A DNA stretch of 64,000 nucleotides from CAVWUA01 sp963758025 (GCA_963758025.1 CAVWUA010000003.1:434001-498000); one strand, 5' to 3'; numbered from the stretch's first letter, positions 48,201 to 63,200 are shown. Notes: generated from the sequence alone by a model not told the origin. Numbers and translations: made by a program.

Positions 48201-51200
48201 CGTGGTCGGATTGAACGTGGCACCCGCGGGCAGGTCACTGGCCGAATAGATCAGGGCGCCGCCGTCGGCATCCCCGGCCGTGACCGTGAACTGCATCGTG
48301 TTGCCTTCCAGGGCGTACTGCGGCGCGAGTGGAACGATCTGCGGGGCGCGGTTGGTGTTCTCCACGAAGATGGTGAACGTGACGAACCGGCTTCGGTGAC
48401 CGTCCGAGGCGATCAGCTTGATATTGGTGTAGTCTCCGGCCTGGCTGAACGTCGGCGTCCAGTCGAATACGCCGGTCAACGGATCAAACCGCGCCCCCTC
48501 GGGCAGGTTCTCGGCCGAGTACGTGAGGGGGTCGCCGTCGGGGTCCGTGGCGTTCAGGGAGAACGTCAGGTTCTGGTTCTCCTGGAGGATCTTGTCCAGG
48601 ACGTTTGGCACAACCGGCGTGGCATTGGTGTCGCGCACGACGAGCGTGATCGTCTCGCTGTCACTCGCCGGGCTACCCAGGCCGTTCCCCTCGTCGGTGA
48701 CGGTGAATGTCGCCGTGTAGGTGCCGCGATCGAGCGTGCCGGGCACCCAGCTCAGGGTGGCCGTGCCGTACGAGGAACCGGGGATAATCGTCGCTGTTGC
48801 GGGCAGGCCGCTGACGCTGAAGTGGAGCGGCTCCTGGTCGTTGTCGGAGGCCTGCAAGGGGAGCAGGAACGGCTCCCCGGTGACGGCGACCTTGTCGCCG
48901 ATCCGGCTGAGGACGGGCGGGTCGTTCTCCGAGATGACCGTGAGGATGAAGGTGTAGGACGTCTCCAGGCGCGCCCAGCGGCCGTCACCGTCGCCGTCGT
49001 CGTTGGCGACCAGAACGAGGCTGTGGTCGCCTCGGGCGCCGACGCCTGGCGCGACGTGGAAGACGCCGGTGCCGTCGCCATTGTCAGTGAAGGTGACGAA
49101 GTCGGGCAGCGGGAAGCCGGGGCTGCCGTTCTCCGCCCGCAGGGTGATCGGATCGGCGTCGGCGTCGGTGACCTGGACGGGGATATCCAGCACGTCGCCG
49201 CGGTGAACCGTCTGGTTGGGGATCGCCTGGATCTCAGGGGCGCGGTTCTGGTTCAAGCACCACGACCTCGATGGTCGTGCTCGACATCAAGGGCACGCCG
49301 GTGCCGTCGCCGTCGTCGATCGCGGTGAAGGTGATGTGATACGTGCCGGCCTGGGTGTAATCCGGGGTCCAGCTCAGGAAGGTCGTCACCGGGTCGAAGC
49401 TCGCTCCGGCGGGAAGGTTCGAGGCCGAGACCGTGACCGACGGCGGAACGATGTCGCGCTCGACGAGGTTCCCCTGCGAGTCCCGATACGGATGCTCGTA
49501 ACCCGGGTTGTCGGGGTCGTAGGCGAAGGCCGAGATGACGAAGGGCTGCCCTTCGAAGAGGCGGGCACCATCAAGAACGTCGATGACCGGCGCCCCGTTG
49601 GCGTTGAGCACGGTGAAGGTGGTGGTCTTCGTGACCCTCTGCGTGCCGTTGGTGACGGTGAACGGGACCTGGTAGGTCCCGGCCATGTAATAGTCCGGCG
49701 TCCAGTCGAACAGGCCGGTGTTCGGGTCGAGCTTGGCGCCCGGCGGGAGCAGGTAGCTCTCAAAGTGGACGGCCTGACCGTCCGGGTCGTACCCGTTCAG
49801 GTAGAACCGCAGGTGGTCCCCCTCGCGCAGGGTTCGCTCGGCGGGAACGATCAGCACGGGCGGCTGGTCGGTCGGCGCGATCTGGAAGGTCACCTTGCGG
49901 GTGACTTCGTTGATGCCGTCGCTGAAATGGAACGTCACGTCCTGATAGGTGCCGGCCGAGTCGAAATCCGGCGCCCAGGTGAAGCGGAGCGCGGCTGGGT
50001 CGAGGATGGCGCCGGGGGGCAGGTAGTCCGCCCAGACGGCCAGCGGGTCCCCCTCCGGATCGACGACCGGCAGGTTCAGGAAGAGGGGCACGCCTTCCTT
50101 GCCCTGGATCAGCTCGGGCAGAGTGCCCGGGATCGGGGCCTGATTCGTCCCCGCGACTTCGATCACGAACGACAACTGGCCACGACCGCCGCGTGTGTCG
50201 TAGGCGTGCAGGATGACGTTCGTCCGGGCGGCCGCGTGGTCGTCGGGCACCCACTCGACATGCCCGTTGAGCGGGTCCACGGTCATTCCGGCCGGGCCGC
50301 TGGCCAGGAAGTAGAAGACGGAGTCGCCGTCGGCGTCGGTGGCGTGGGCGTCGAACGCGTAGGGCTGGCCGACCGTCGCCTGAAGCAACGGGGCGGCATC
50401 GAACGCCGGGGCGTTGTTCGCCGCGAGGGTCCCCCCGGCTCCCGAGGTGTAATCCACCCGGCGGTCGTTGAGGTTATAGATCGTCAGGGTCTGGCCGATG
50501 GTGGATTGCCCCGGGTCCAGCTTCTGGCCGTCGGGCAACTGGTTTGTCAGGTCGATGAACCAGCGACCGTCGGGCGACCTGGCCGGAGGCCCCCTGCGGG
50601 ACCCCCGGATACCCCTGCGCCGGGTCGAGAATCAGCACGAGCGGCAGGAAAATCTCGAAGCCGCTGTTGTTGGTGACCTGCACGTCCCACAACACGGTGT
50701 CGAGGGCGCGGTCGGACCGGCTGTTGGTGAAGCGGATGTCGAGGAACCTTGAGACGTCGGCGACGGCGGAGAAGCTGGTGGTGTAGTCGGCCGCCATCTC
50801 GATGCCCTGGATGCTCGTCACCCTGTGGGAGACGGTCAGGGTGTATTCGTCGGCCGGGAGGGACCCGAGGGCCAGGAAGACGGTGCGCGTCTCGGGGACG
50901 TAGAAGACGCGTTCGGGCGTCTGGGGGCCGCTCACGCGGCCGATGAGGAGGTAGTTGTCCGGGTTGATCACGCTGGCGAGGTCGGTCGCCTGGCCAACGA
51001 ACATATCCTGATCGAACGTAATGGTGATCTCGGACAGCGGCAGGGCCACCGCGGCGCCGGGGGGCGGGCTCGTGGCGACGACCAGCGGGGCGGTCGCCTG
51101 ATTGATCACGTCCACCTGGTTCGACTGACTGACGAGCACGTGGCCGTCGCTCGTGGTGATGAGCACGTCGCCCCGGGTGCCGCCGTCGGCGACCGCCACG

Positions 51201-54200
51201 CGGCGCAGGGTGGCCACGTCCACCATCGTCAGCTCGCTTCCGGGGTAGTCGTTGGACCCGGCGTTCTGCGAGACGAACAGGAGCCCTTCCAGGGCCGTCC
51301 CTGCCTGGCCGAAGGCGAGCGAGTCGATGTCCGCGTCGAACCGGAGCATCACCTCGGCCCGGTGTTGCTCGTTGAACCGGACGACCTGCCGGCGGTCGGG
51401 CCAGGTCGTGGCCCAGAGCGAGCCGTCCGGCGCGAAGGCGAGCGAGGCCACGCGCAGGTTCAGGTCCTTGCTGTAGTGGGTGAAGGTCGCCGTCGCCGGG
51501 TTGAAGACCTCGACGCCGCCGCCACCGCCGTACGCGCCGTTGACGCCGCCCGACCAGACGGCCCCCTTGGCGACGTAGATCAGGCCGGTGGTCGGGTCGA
51601 TGGCCATGGCCATGGTGATGCCGTCGCCATATTCCCCGAGGATCGCGCCGGTGTCCGGGTTCAGTTCGAGCAAGGGGCCGCCGCCGGTGGTCGCCCAGAG
51701 CCGGCCGCCGCCGTCGAAGGCCAGGTTGAAGATCGGGTACGAGACCTCGGCCCAGGGGGTCAGGACGTCGCCGCCGTCGGCCGGGAGGCGATAGATCCAG
51801 CCGCGGGTCGGGCCGCCGCTGATCAGGATGTCGCCGTCGGGCGTCTCGGCAATCGCCATCGGGCCGATGTCGGCGTTGCTGGACTCGATGCCGCGGGCGA
51901 AGGCGCGGGCGGTGAACGGCGCCAGCACCTGGGTGTACTCCGAAACCCGTACCGTGGACTTCGCGTTCGGGATCAACTGCTCGGCCGCGGTGAACAGCGG
52001 GTTGGTCGAGGGCTGCACGGAGGGCGTCGGGGCGATCCCGAAATTCGGCGGGGTCGTGTCCGGGACGCTGGCCGCCGCGCCGAGGTTGACGCGGCTGCCG
52101 TCGTCCTCGGCCTTGGCCCCGATACCCGGGGCCTCGCGGTTGCCCGCCAGGTCGGAGGCGAGCGCCAGGAACTGATACGTGTGCCCGGCCTGCCCTTCGT
52201 AAACGAGGCTGCCGGTGGACTCGGTCAACTGCTTCTGCCAGATCTTGTACGTCCCGCCGTCGGTGGCGACGTAGAGCGTGACGTGCTTGAACCCGGAGCC
52301 GGCCGCGTCGTCGGTGGTCTCCCAGTTCACGACGTAGTTGTCCGAGTTGGCGGTCACGCGGCTGACCGTCAGCAGGGTGGAAGGCGCGACGGCGTCGATC
52401 CGTTGCGAGAGTTCCGGCGTGTCTTCCGGCGGGGCGTTGTTGAAGAAGACCCGCGCCGATGCCTTCACCTCGTTGCCGCTGGCGGCCACCGTATCGTCCG
52501 GCAGGATCGTGTAGCTGACGAAGCCGGCCCCGTCTCCCTGGGCGTCGTTCGGCGGCAGGAGGCCCTTGGTCGGGTCCTGGATCAGCTCGCCGGTCAGCGG
52601 GTCGATCGCCTGGATGAGCCAGGTCGCCTCGTGCTTGTACTGGTCGGCCCCCGCGCTGACGCGGAGGATGAAGCCGAGCGTCTCCGTGAAGTCGAAATCG
52701 CCCTGGAAGAGTGCCCGGTCGGTCGGCAGGTGGATGTTGATCTTGCCGATCTTGATGTCGCCCAGCCGGAACGAGAAGATGTCGAGGTTGTCGTCCAGAT
52801 GCGTGACGATCCGCACCTCGGCGACGTGCTGGTTGGCGGTCGGCGCGTTGGCGAAGTTGATGGTATAGGGGAGGCTCTCCTTCAGGGGCAGCCAGCCGCC
52901 GGTGTCCACGGTTTGCGGGCCGGTGATCGACGCCAGCCCTGCGCGGCGTTGCCCTGGAGGTAGCGGGTCAGGTCGAGCGGATCGAAGGGGGAGCCGTCCA
53001 CCGGCTGCGGCCCGTTGACCTGGAAGTCGGCCGGCAGGCCCGCGCCGCGTTCCTCGAACGGAATCCACGGCACGTAGACGCGGAACGACTCGAAGTGGGT
53101 CGGCTGAGAGAGGCCAAGGTTGTACTCGTCGAAGGTCGAGATCGCCGGGACCGGGATGTCCAGCACGTAGCAGTCGTTCTCACGGTGATCGTAGAACTCG
53201 ACCGGGGCGAGCAGGCCGGGATCGTTGCCGTACCAGGCGCGGATGCGCTCGAAGAAATCGCCGAGGTTGCCGGTCGAGACGATCTCCTGGCCGGCCGGTC
53301 CGATCAGGATGCCGGAGGCGAGCGTTGCCATCAGGCTGACGACCTTCTGCTGGTCGCGGATAACCGGCAGCGCATCTTCCGGTCGGAGCAGGCCACCCTG
53401 TTCGAGTGCGGTCAGGTACAGGTTGCGCCAGCTATCCTTGTCGGCGGCGAGCGTCAGCAGGCCGGGCGTGGCGCCGGAGTTGTCGTCGAGGATCGCCTGC
53501 CGGAGCGTCTCCGCCTCGTCGGACACATGGGCGATGAACTCGTCGCGGGTCATCGCCGTGGCCGCCGCCACCAGGTGGAAGCGGAACGGGATGAACGGGA
53601 TCTCGCAATCGCCGGGCACGGCCGCGAGCTGGTTGTAGAGATCCGTCAGGCCGGGGTAGATCGCGTCCAGCCCGGCCGGGCCGTTATCGAGCACTCCTTG
53701 TGCCTCAAGGTTCGGGAAGGCGCCGTAGATCTGGGCCTTGAGGTCCTCCCAGGCCCGGTCGTGCAGCTCCTGCAAGCCCGGGTAGGTGGACAGGTTGAAC
53801 GTGAACCCGCCGAACCCGTTGGCCGCCGCGTCGAAGTAGTATCCGGGGGCCAGGTTGGTGCCGGTCGTGTTGACCGTCGAGTCGATCGTCGCGTACGCCA
53901 CGTTCCCCGGGTCGTCCGGGGCGCCCCGCACGTTCGAGTTGAACCGGACATACGGCAGGTTGTAGATGACCGAGTTGGTCCCCATCTCGGGGACGCCGAC
54001 CTGGAAGTAGACGTAGGGGGTATCGACGTTACTCAGGCTCTGCAGCGCGACGCTATAGGTGCCCACGTCGCCGGCCAGGATCACCCGAGGTCCGCCGACG
54101 CCGATGGTCACGTCCGGCTCGATCGCCTGCTCGATCAGGAACCGGTACGGGATGACGGCCATCTCCCCGTCGGGATTGATGACCTCCAGGTCGTACAGGC

Positions 54201-57200
54201 CGTGCGGAGCGCCGGTGAAGTCGAACGAGGCGATGATCTTGGTCGCGTCGATCACCTGATAAACGACCGGCTCGTACTCGGCGAAGCCCGGGCGCACGAG
54301 CTTGACGATCGCGTTCGGGGCGAAGCGGACGCCGCGAATGGTGGTGGTGACGTACTTGGCATCGCCGCCGACGTCGGTGTTCACGCTGGTGATGGCCAGC
54401 GGGACCAGGTTCGCGAGCAACTGGATCGGGGTATTGGCCGCCGGTTCGGAGAAGCCACGGACCAGGATGTAGTACAGGCCCGGCTCGGTGGTCGGGATGA
54501 CCGCGCGGACGTCGGGGGCCAGCCCCCCTTCGTAGGCCGCGTCGTAACTGGCCAGAGTCGGGCGCCACACCGTAGCGCAGGAAGACCTCGTTCGAGGCCT
54601 TGGCGGCATCCGTCGTCAGGTCCACCTGGAGCGTCTGCCCCTTCGGCACCCGGATCTGGAAGAGCCGCTGCTGGCCCGCCGAGAGGGTGGTCGTCAGGGG
54701 CACGCCGAGCTGGATCTCCGGCACGGCGACCGTCAGCGCGTCGGCGGAGGCGGTCTTGTTGTTCCCCTCGAACTCCCGCTCGTAAACCTGGTTGAAGATG
54801 TCCGCGCGGACGATCACCCGGTACGCCCCCGGCGTGATCGGCGGCAGGCTGGCGTTGAGCGTGAGCGTGTACGTGCCGTCCGGGGCGAGGGTGCCGCCGC
54901 TGAACGCTGACCCGACCCAGCGGGACGTCGGACAGGTCCCAGGTGCCATCGGTCGAGAGGTACGCGGTGTCGGTCCAGGTTCCGACGGCCGGCTCGGCAG
55001 CTCTGGTTCTTGACGGTCCACGAGAAGGTGATCGGGTCGCCGACCTGCGCGGTGACCGGCACGCTGATGCTCGTGACCACCAGATCGGACGGCGGCGGCA
55101 GCTCGATGACGAGCGGGACAGTCGTCGCTCGGTCGTTGTTCGTCTCCTTGTCGAGCTCGAAGACGCTGCCGTAGCTGGTCGTCCGGGGCGGATCGGTGCT
55201 GACGAAGACGTAATATTCCTCGGTCTCGTTGACGATGGCCGGAGCGCGCAGGGTCCGGGTGATGGTGTAGCTCTGTCCGGCGGCGAGGCCCCCCAGATGC
55301 CGCACGGTGTCCATGAACCGGTCGGCCCGGACGTCGAGGAACAGGTCGCGCGAGAGGTACAGCAGGTCGTCCCACGCTCCCTGGCTGATCGGCGTGTCGC
55401 CACCGAAGTTCATCACCGTGTAGGTGACGGTGAACTCCTGACCGGAGCGGACCCGGAGCGGGGCATCGACGTTCGTCACCCGCAGGTCCGGCGGGGTGGC
55501 CCGATTGACCGTGATCGGCAACTTGGTCGTGTTGTTGCCTTCCTGCTGATATTCACTGACGCGTGCCCCGCGCGAGCAGCCGGGCCGCCTCCTGGAGCCG
55601 GTCGCCAGTGCCCAGGCTGTAGGGAGATTCGAAACCGACCCCGAAGTTGCCGAACCCGATATCGCTCTGCACTCCACGGTCCGTCCCGGCGGGAGAGTCG
55701 GTCAGGGCGAGGAGGTAAAACGGACCGTCGATGCCGTCCGGCATCCGGACCGTGACCGTCCCCGTGTACGAGTCGCCGATCGCCAGCGCGGCGGTGCGCT
55801 TGAACTCGCCCAGGAACAGGTCGAAACGGTCGAGCGACGGGTCCTTTGACAGGAAGATGCGGTCGATCCACGCCTTTTCCCGGGTGTCGCGCGTACCCTC
55901 GTTCGTCACCGTGTAGGTCACGTCGATGGTCTGGCCCGAGAGGTCCGGGGTCGGGGCCTGGAGGTTGCTGATGACCAGGTCCGGCTCGTAGTACGTGACG
56001 TGGATCGGCGCCCGATAGACGTTGTTCGTCGGGTCCTCGAACGCCCAGCGGCTGAAGTGATCGAGCAGAATATCATTGCGGCCGACCTCCGCCGGCCACC
56101 ATCCGGTCTGCACGGTCCTGTACGAGCTGTAGTCCTGGTGGGTATCGGGGTGGATGTAAACGAAGAGGTTGCCGCCGATCCCCTTGGGCAGGGCGGCGGT
56201 CACGGTGACGGTGTAGCTCTCGCCCGGCTGGAGCGGCTGGGCGTTCGACCGGATCGACTTGCCGAACCACGAGGCACGGTTCAAGAGGAACGAGCTGTCC
56301 GCCGAGATCCAGATGTCATCCTGCCAGTAGGACGTTCCCGGCCAGACCGGGTTGCTGCCCTGGTTCTGAACGGTGTACTGAATGGTCGTCAGCTCGCCCG
56401 ATCGGTTATCGGGCAGGGTGACGACGCTGGTGACGACCAGGTCGGCCGGCACCGGGGTCACCTGGGTCGTGCCGCTATTGAGGTTGTTCGAGTCGTCTTC
56501 CTCGATCACCGAGTTCGGGGCGTCCGTCTTGATGACGATGTACTGGCCGCGAGCCGACGGCGTCAGGGTGACCGTCAGGGTGCCGGTGTAGGTCGCTCCC
56601 TTGTCCAGCCCGCCCTCATGAGTCACCAGGCCGAGCCAGAGGGCATTGCTGGCGCTGGGGGCCACGTTCGGGTTGTCGGTCAGCCAGACCTCGTCCGACC
56701 AGGAGCCGTTGCCCGGGCCGTGCCCCTTGTTGCCGACGGTCCACGAGACCGTGTAGGAGACCCCCGCCAGGGACTGCGACGGCGCCGAGACGGACGTGAC
56801 GTACAGGTCGGGCTTGGGAACGGCGGGCACGATGACCGGTCGTGCCGAGTCCGTCCGACCGGCCGGCCTTGTAGTTGTTGTTGTCGATCTCGTTCGGGTC
56901 GTCCGGGTTGACGTTGATCGCCAGCGTATCCTCCGGCACGACGTCGTACGGGTCGGTCCACGGCATGAGGTAGTAGGTCCCCGAGACCAGGTGGGCGGGG
57001 ATCTGCACCGTGGTGATGACGTCGTAGCCCTCTCGGTTGGCGAGCGTGCCGTGGTGCGGCAGGCTCCTCAGAAGGACGTCCCCCTGGCCGGGGTGCGGGC
57101 GGTTCTTGTCCTTCGTCAGCCAGACGGTGTCCGTCCAGTCCTCGACGCGCGGTCGTGCCGGGGCCGAGGTTGGTGACGGTGAAGCGGACCTCGGCCGTCG

Positions 57201-60200
57201 CCGCCTCGACGACCTGCGTCGGCACGACGACGTTGCTGACGACCAGGTCGGGCAAGCGGCTGCGGGCGGACGTACAGCTCGACGAACTTGGTGTTGTTGC
57301 CGTCGTTGGGGAACTCGTCCACCTGGCCGCCGGCATCCGCCTGCACGATCAGGTAAACGGTGCCCCGGAACCGGAGCGGGATCTGCACCGTGTCGGTAAT
57401 GGTCCGGTAACTTTCCCCCTGGTCGAGTGCCGACTGGTTCCCCAGGGTGCCGACAAGAATGTCGTCGGACGAGACGGTCGGGTCGAGCGACAGCCAGACC
57501 CGGTCGGTCCAGTGCGGGACCGTGGTGGCCGCGGTCCCCTGGTTGGTAATCGTGAAATCGACCGCGATCGTCTGATTCGGGTCGGCCTGGGCCGGCGCGA
57601 CGATGTTGGTCACCTGGAGATCGGGCCTCGGCAGCAGCGTGACCGGAATGGTGGTGTCGTCCACCCTCGAATTGTTGGCTGACGCCCCGTTCTCGAACAG
57701 GCGGTTGTCGTAGTTCGTCGTGACCACCGCCTCGTAAAGCCCGTAGGTATGCGCTGGCAGGAGCACCTGCTCGCGACGGGTGTACGAGAGGCCGGCGCCG
57801 AGCGGCCCATCGTACCGGAAGGTGCCGACGGAGACCGTCGGCGCGTTCGGATCGCCGACCTTCCGCAGGTACACGGTATCCATCCAGTAGCCGGCGGCAT
57901 CCCCCGGGCCGACGTTCTTGACCGTCCACTGAACGTCGATCAGGGTGCCCTCCTTCACGGCGAGGGTGGGCGTGACGATGTCGGTGACGGTCAGGTCGGG
58001 GGGCGGGGTGAGCTGAACGTTGAACGCGCCGGAGACCTTGACATTGTTGTTCGTGTAGAGGAACTCGAACGGCCCGCCCGTCTGGACGACGACGTAATAC
58101 GTGCCCGAGATCCCGTCCGGCAGGCGGACGCTGGCGCGTCCGGTCGTAGCCGTCTCCGACGGCAAGCTGGCCGAGGTGCGTGAACGAGCCGAGGAAGACG
58201 CTCCGATTCACCCCGGTGGGATCGGTGGTCAGCCAGACCGAGTCGGTCCAACTGCTCGTGTTGGTGAGGCCGATTCCCTGGTTATCGACGTGCCAGTTGA
58301 CGATCATGCTCTGGCCGCTGGAGGCGGGGCCGGGCACGTTCACCGACGGGATGACCAGGTCGGCATACGGGATCGGCATCACGTCGAAGGTGCCGGGGGA
58401 GTGGGCCACGTTGTTCGCCTCGGCGCCGTCCTCGAACACGGCGTCGGTCCCGTCCGCCTTGACGAAGACGTAGAAACGTCCGGTGAACGCCGGCGGCAGC
58501 ACGACCTCCTCGGTCCGGCGTATAGGACGCCCCGGCGGCCAGCGAGGCGGTTCTCGGGAACCGGCCGATCTCCACGTCGCTGCCGAAGGTCGTGTCGCTC
58601 GACGCATAGAGGATGTCCACCCACCCGGCCGCCTGCGCCGAGAGGGTGCCGTTGTTCGTCACGGTCCAGGACACGGTAATCGGCGCCGGGTCGGCGATGA
58701 CCTCTCCGGTCGTCGCGGTGACGGCGGAGGCCACCAGGTCCGGGTACGGGGCCAGCGTCACCGTCAGCGGTGTGCTGGTGGCGTTGTTCGTCTCGCCGGT
58801 ACCCGCCGTGTTGTACTCGAAGACGTCGTTCGCGCTGTCGGTGGTGACCGTCACCGTCACGGTGCCGACACTCTTCGAGCCGTCGGGGATGGTGACCGTC
58901 AGCGACCGGGCGCGGCTCGTCGCCGGGGGCGATGTTCCCGTCGATCGCCGGATCGTAAAGGAGCGTCTGGTTGACCAGCTCCTGGCCATTGGTCGGATTG
59001 ACGATCCGCACGCGCTCGGTGAAGGCATTCGTGACGGTCTCGGTTCCGGGGTTTTCGGTCTGCCAGGAGACGGTGATCGCCTGTCCGCTCGGCACGGTGG
59101 TCGGGCTGACGCTGAGGAGGTTGACGAACAGGTCGGGATACGGCCGGAGCTTCGAATTGAACGAGGCCGAGGCCGCGTTGTTGGTTTCCGGGGTGGTCCC
59201 GCTGAACCCCTCGACGACCTCGTTGCTCACATCCGTCGTGATCGAGACGGACAGGGAGCCGGCCCCGAGGGTGCCGTTGGGCAGGGTGAAGGCGTACGAG
59301 CGATCCACCGCCCCGCCGACCCCGATCGCCGAGGCCCCGCTGGCATCGTGGACGATCGTGGTGTTCAGCACCGTCTGGGAACCGTTGGTGACGACGATCC
59401 GCTCGTGGAAGAGGCCGCTGACCGGGGCCGCCCCGTCGTTGCGGGTCTGCCAGTGGATCGTCATCGGCCCGCCCGACGTGAGGGTGCCGGCCGTCGCCTC
59501 ATCCACCGTGATGCCCGCGACGCGCAGGTCGGGCAACGGCGGGAAGGTGATGTTGACCGGAGTCACCGAGACGGTGACGTTGTTCGTCTCGTTCGTCTCG
59601 GGCTGGATGCCCAGCGCATCGGCCTGAACGATCAGGTAATAATTCCCGGCCGCCAGGCTGGCGTTCAGCGGCAGGTTGGCCAGGACGTTGGTCCGCGGAT
59701 ACTGCCCCCCGGCCGCCAGCGGCAGCGTGGCCGCGTCGATCGTCGCCAGCAGGATATCGCTCCCGTCGAGGGCCTGATTGGTGCTCAGCCAGATCCGGTC
59801 GCGCACGGCGGTCGTGGTCGGGCCGGTCCCCGTGTTCTGGACGGTGAAGTTCACACCGACCGGCTCGCCAAAGACGGCGGTGGCGGAGGTCGGCAGGACG
59901 CCGCTGACGCTCAGGTCGGGCGCCTGAATCGTGATCGCCCGGCCGGCCGAGGCGTTGTTGTTCTCGAACGTGTACTCATAGACGTTATTGCGCGCGTCGG
60001 CGAGCACGAACAGCGTGGCGTCGCCGAAGAACGTGGACGGGATCGGGACGGTCTTGGCGACCGTGTAGCTCGCCCCGAGGTTCACCGCGCCGTTGCGGAC
60101 GAACTCGCCCAGGTTGATATCATCCGCGTTCCCGAAAACGTTGTCCCGGCTGAGGACAACCCGGTCGTACCAGGGGCCATTACCGGTCGCCGCGAGCCCG

Positions 60201-63200
60201 TGGGTCGCGTCGTTGGTCACGACCCAGGCCAGGTCGATGGTCTGGCCGATCTGGCCCAGGCTGGGGGAGACGGTGATCGCCGCGGTGAGGTCGGCGAACG
60301 GCGCCGCCGCGATATCAAGCGAGCCCGCCGATTGAGCCACGTTCGACGCGGTGTCCGCGTTCTCGAAGACCGCCGCCCTGGCCGGTTCCGTGGTCCGTCT
60401 TGACCAGGACGTAATAGGTCCCCGACGTTCCGGCCGGGATGCGGCCGGTCCAGGTCGCGTCGTAGCCCGCGTTCGGGGCCAGAGCGCCCGAATGCGCCTG
60501 GTCGGTCACGAAGATATCGTCCGCGTTTCCGAAGGTCGCGTCCGAGGAGAGGACGATCCGGTCGAACCAGTCGCTCACGGTGTTGCCGGGCGTGCCGTCA
60601 CCTGTCGTCGCGTCGCCGACGTTATCGACCCGCCAGGTGATCGTCACCAGGTCGCCCGCGAAGGAGAGGCCCGTCGATCCCACGACCACCAGGGCCGAGG
60701 CCGCCAGGTCGGCGCTCGGCGTGAGCGTCGCGGTGCCGGTGATGCTGGCGGCGTTGTTCGTCTCGGCATCGTCGGCCGCGTTCGCTTCGAGCACCACGTT
60801 CGCCGAGTCGGTCGTGATCGTGACGAGCAGGTCGCCGACCCCGGCGTCCCCCTTCGGCACGTTGAAGCTGAACTGCCGGTCGGCCGTGCCGTCCGGGCTG
60901 AGGGCCCCGCCGGAGTAGGCGACCGTCGTGTCGATCACGGTCTGCCCGGTCCGCTGGTTGACGACCGTGATCCGGTCGGTCCAGCTACCCACCGGGGTAT
61001 CCGCGCCGCCGGTGTTCTTGTCTTGCCAGGTCACGGTGGCCGGGCCGCCGGACTCCAGCGAGGCCGGGCTGAGATTGACGCCCACCACCTGAAGATCCGC
61101 CGCCCGGACCTCGATCTGCTGGGGGTGGACCCGGAGGTTGTTCGTCTCGTCGCTCTCCGTCTGGTTTCCGGTGGCATCCGCCACGAACAGGACGTAGTAC
61201 AGGCCGGGCTTGAGGCTTGTCGGGACGGTCCCGGTGCCGGAGACCGTGTAGCTCGCGCCAGGGCCGAGCGGGGTCTGCGTGTCGATCGACTTCGACAGCA
61301 GCAGGACATCGGTGCCGACCTGAAGCACCTGGTCCTTGGACAGGTAAACGCGGTCGGTCCAGTCGGCGCCGGCGATCCCGATGCCGAAGTTGCCGGTGGT
61401 CCAGCCGAGGGTGAGATTTTGCCCGATCGGCACGGTCGCCGGCGACACCGTCGAATCGCTCACGCGCAGATCGACGTTCACGTCGAACGTGGTCTGGGTC
61501 GAGTTGTTCTGCTCGGCGGAGGCGTGTCCCCCGGCGTTGAACTCGTAAATCTGGTCCAGCGAGTCGGTGGTGACGACGACCTGGTAGGTGCCCGCCGTCG
61601 TGATCGTGTAGGTCACGGAATGGTTCAGCGTGCCGTTGACGCCCAGAGAGTCCGTGACATCCAGAACGGTTTCGGGCAGGTTGACGCCGGTGGTCACGTT
61701 GCGCAGGGAGACCCGCTCCTTGAAGGCGCGGTTCACGGCGCCCGTGCCCGGGTTGGCGGTGGTCCAGGAGACCGTGTAAACCCCTCCCGCATCCGGCCCG
61801 CTCACCGTCAGGTCTTCGACCTGCACGTCAGGGTAGGGGGCCAGGTTGACGTGCGTGGTCCCGCTCGTGGCCGTGACGTTGTCCCCCTCCAGGAGGAACT
61901 CATTAACCGCGTTCGCGTTGTCGGTGAAGACGAAGAGGTAGTAGTCCCCCGTGATGCCGTCGGGCAGCGTGATCGTCGGGTTGTTGGTGTACGAGCCGCT
62001 CGGGGCCAGGGTCCCGTTGTGGGTGAAGACGCCGAGCGGGATATCGTCGGCATTGCCGAAGATCGCGTCGAGCGAGAGCACGGCCGAATCGGTCCACGAC
62101 GCGATCCCGGTCCCGAGCGAGCCGACGTTCTGAACCGTGTAGCTGAAGCTCGTCTGCTGGCCGCTCTGAAGATTCGAGCGCGGTCGGAGGCGCGACGTTC
62201 GTGACCTGCAGGTTCGGGAAGTTCACGCTCCCGGTCGGCACGATCTGGATGTCCATCAGATACGCGCTCAGCAGCGAGCCGGTGTTGTTGCCTCCCCGCA
62301 TCACGGCGTAGTAGGTTCCCGCCTGGGTGATGTTCACCTGCGCGACGCCATCGAACGGCCGGCCGCTGCCGGACTCCACCACGTATCCGTTCTGCGCGTT
62401 GTAGATGCTCACGACCGGGTCGATCGGGCTGCCGCTGGGCTTGCGGGCGGTCAGGAAGATCGTCTTGCCGGCGTCGATCGCGCCCAGGTTCACGTAGTCC
62501 AGGTCGCCCGACAGGGAAATGCCGGCGATGCTGGCGAACTGGGTGTCGTTGTTCGTCGCCAGGGTCACGGGCGTGGCATTGGACGTGCCGTCGTTCGGCT
62601 CGCTCTCAAGCTGGAGGGTCGCGGGCGTGGCGGTCTGGATGTTGACTCGATATTCATCGAAGTAGTTATTATCATAATTCAAAACAGCCAGCACGTACGT
62701 TCCGGTCGCCGGCAGCGTGACCACGGCGAACTGCCCGCGCCGCTGGTCGTAGCCGGTGACGTTACTCACGAGCTGGGAGCCATCCGGCTTGTAGATGGTG
62801 TACCTCTGCCGCGAGTAGCCACTCGCGGTCGGCGCCTCGAACGACAGCAGAAGCGCGTCCCCTTCGGTGCCCGCGAAGCTGAAATAGTCGGAGTCCGACG
62901 TCGAGGAGAGCCGGCCGCGCGCGGCGGCCGAGCGGAGCGTCGAGCCGGCCGGGTCCTCGGTCATGTCCAGAGGCGTCGCCGTCGCCTGCGAATTGTTCGA
63001 GCGGCTCTCGATCGTGTAGCCCGCCAGGGCGCGACCAGGAAGCTGAGCACGTAGGGCATCACCTGGACGTTTCCGAACCGGTCGGTCAGGTCCGAGACGG
63101 TCAGGCGGTACGAACCCGGCTGGAGCGGTCCATCCGTCAGAAGATACGAGGCGCTCGACCCCGAGCTGTACGCCTGGTTGGCCACCGCGTACAGGACATC

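Noticed and set aside
44417..48238. RHS-type polymorphic toxin
   Set aside because: The RHS-like block is followed by calcium-binding and Ig-type domains, not by a hypervariable toxin end with an immunity gene.
50825..52963. Plus-strand open frame of 712 codons
   Set aside because: It is antisense to the propeller segment, which has clear domain motifs. The plus-strand product is low-complexity Val/Arg/Gly/Asp sequence.
60351..62204. Plus-strand open frame of 617 codons, and the similar one at 53095-54795
   Set aside because: Both are opposite the CARDB and TIG segments and lack any domain pattern; they are long only because stop codons are rare on this strand at this base composition.
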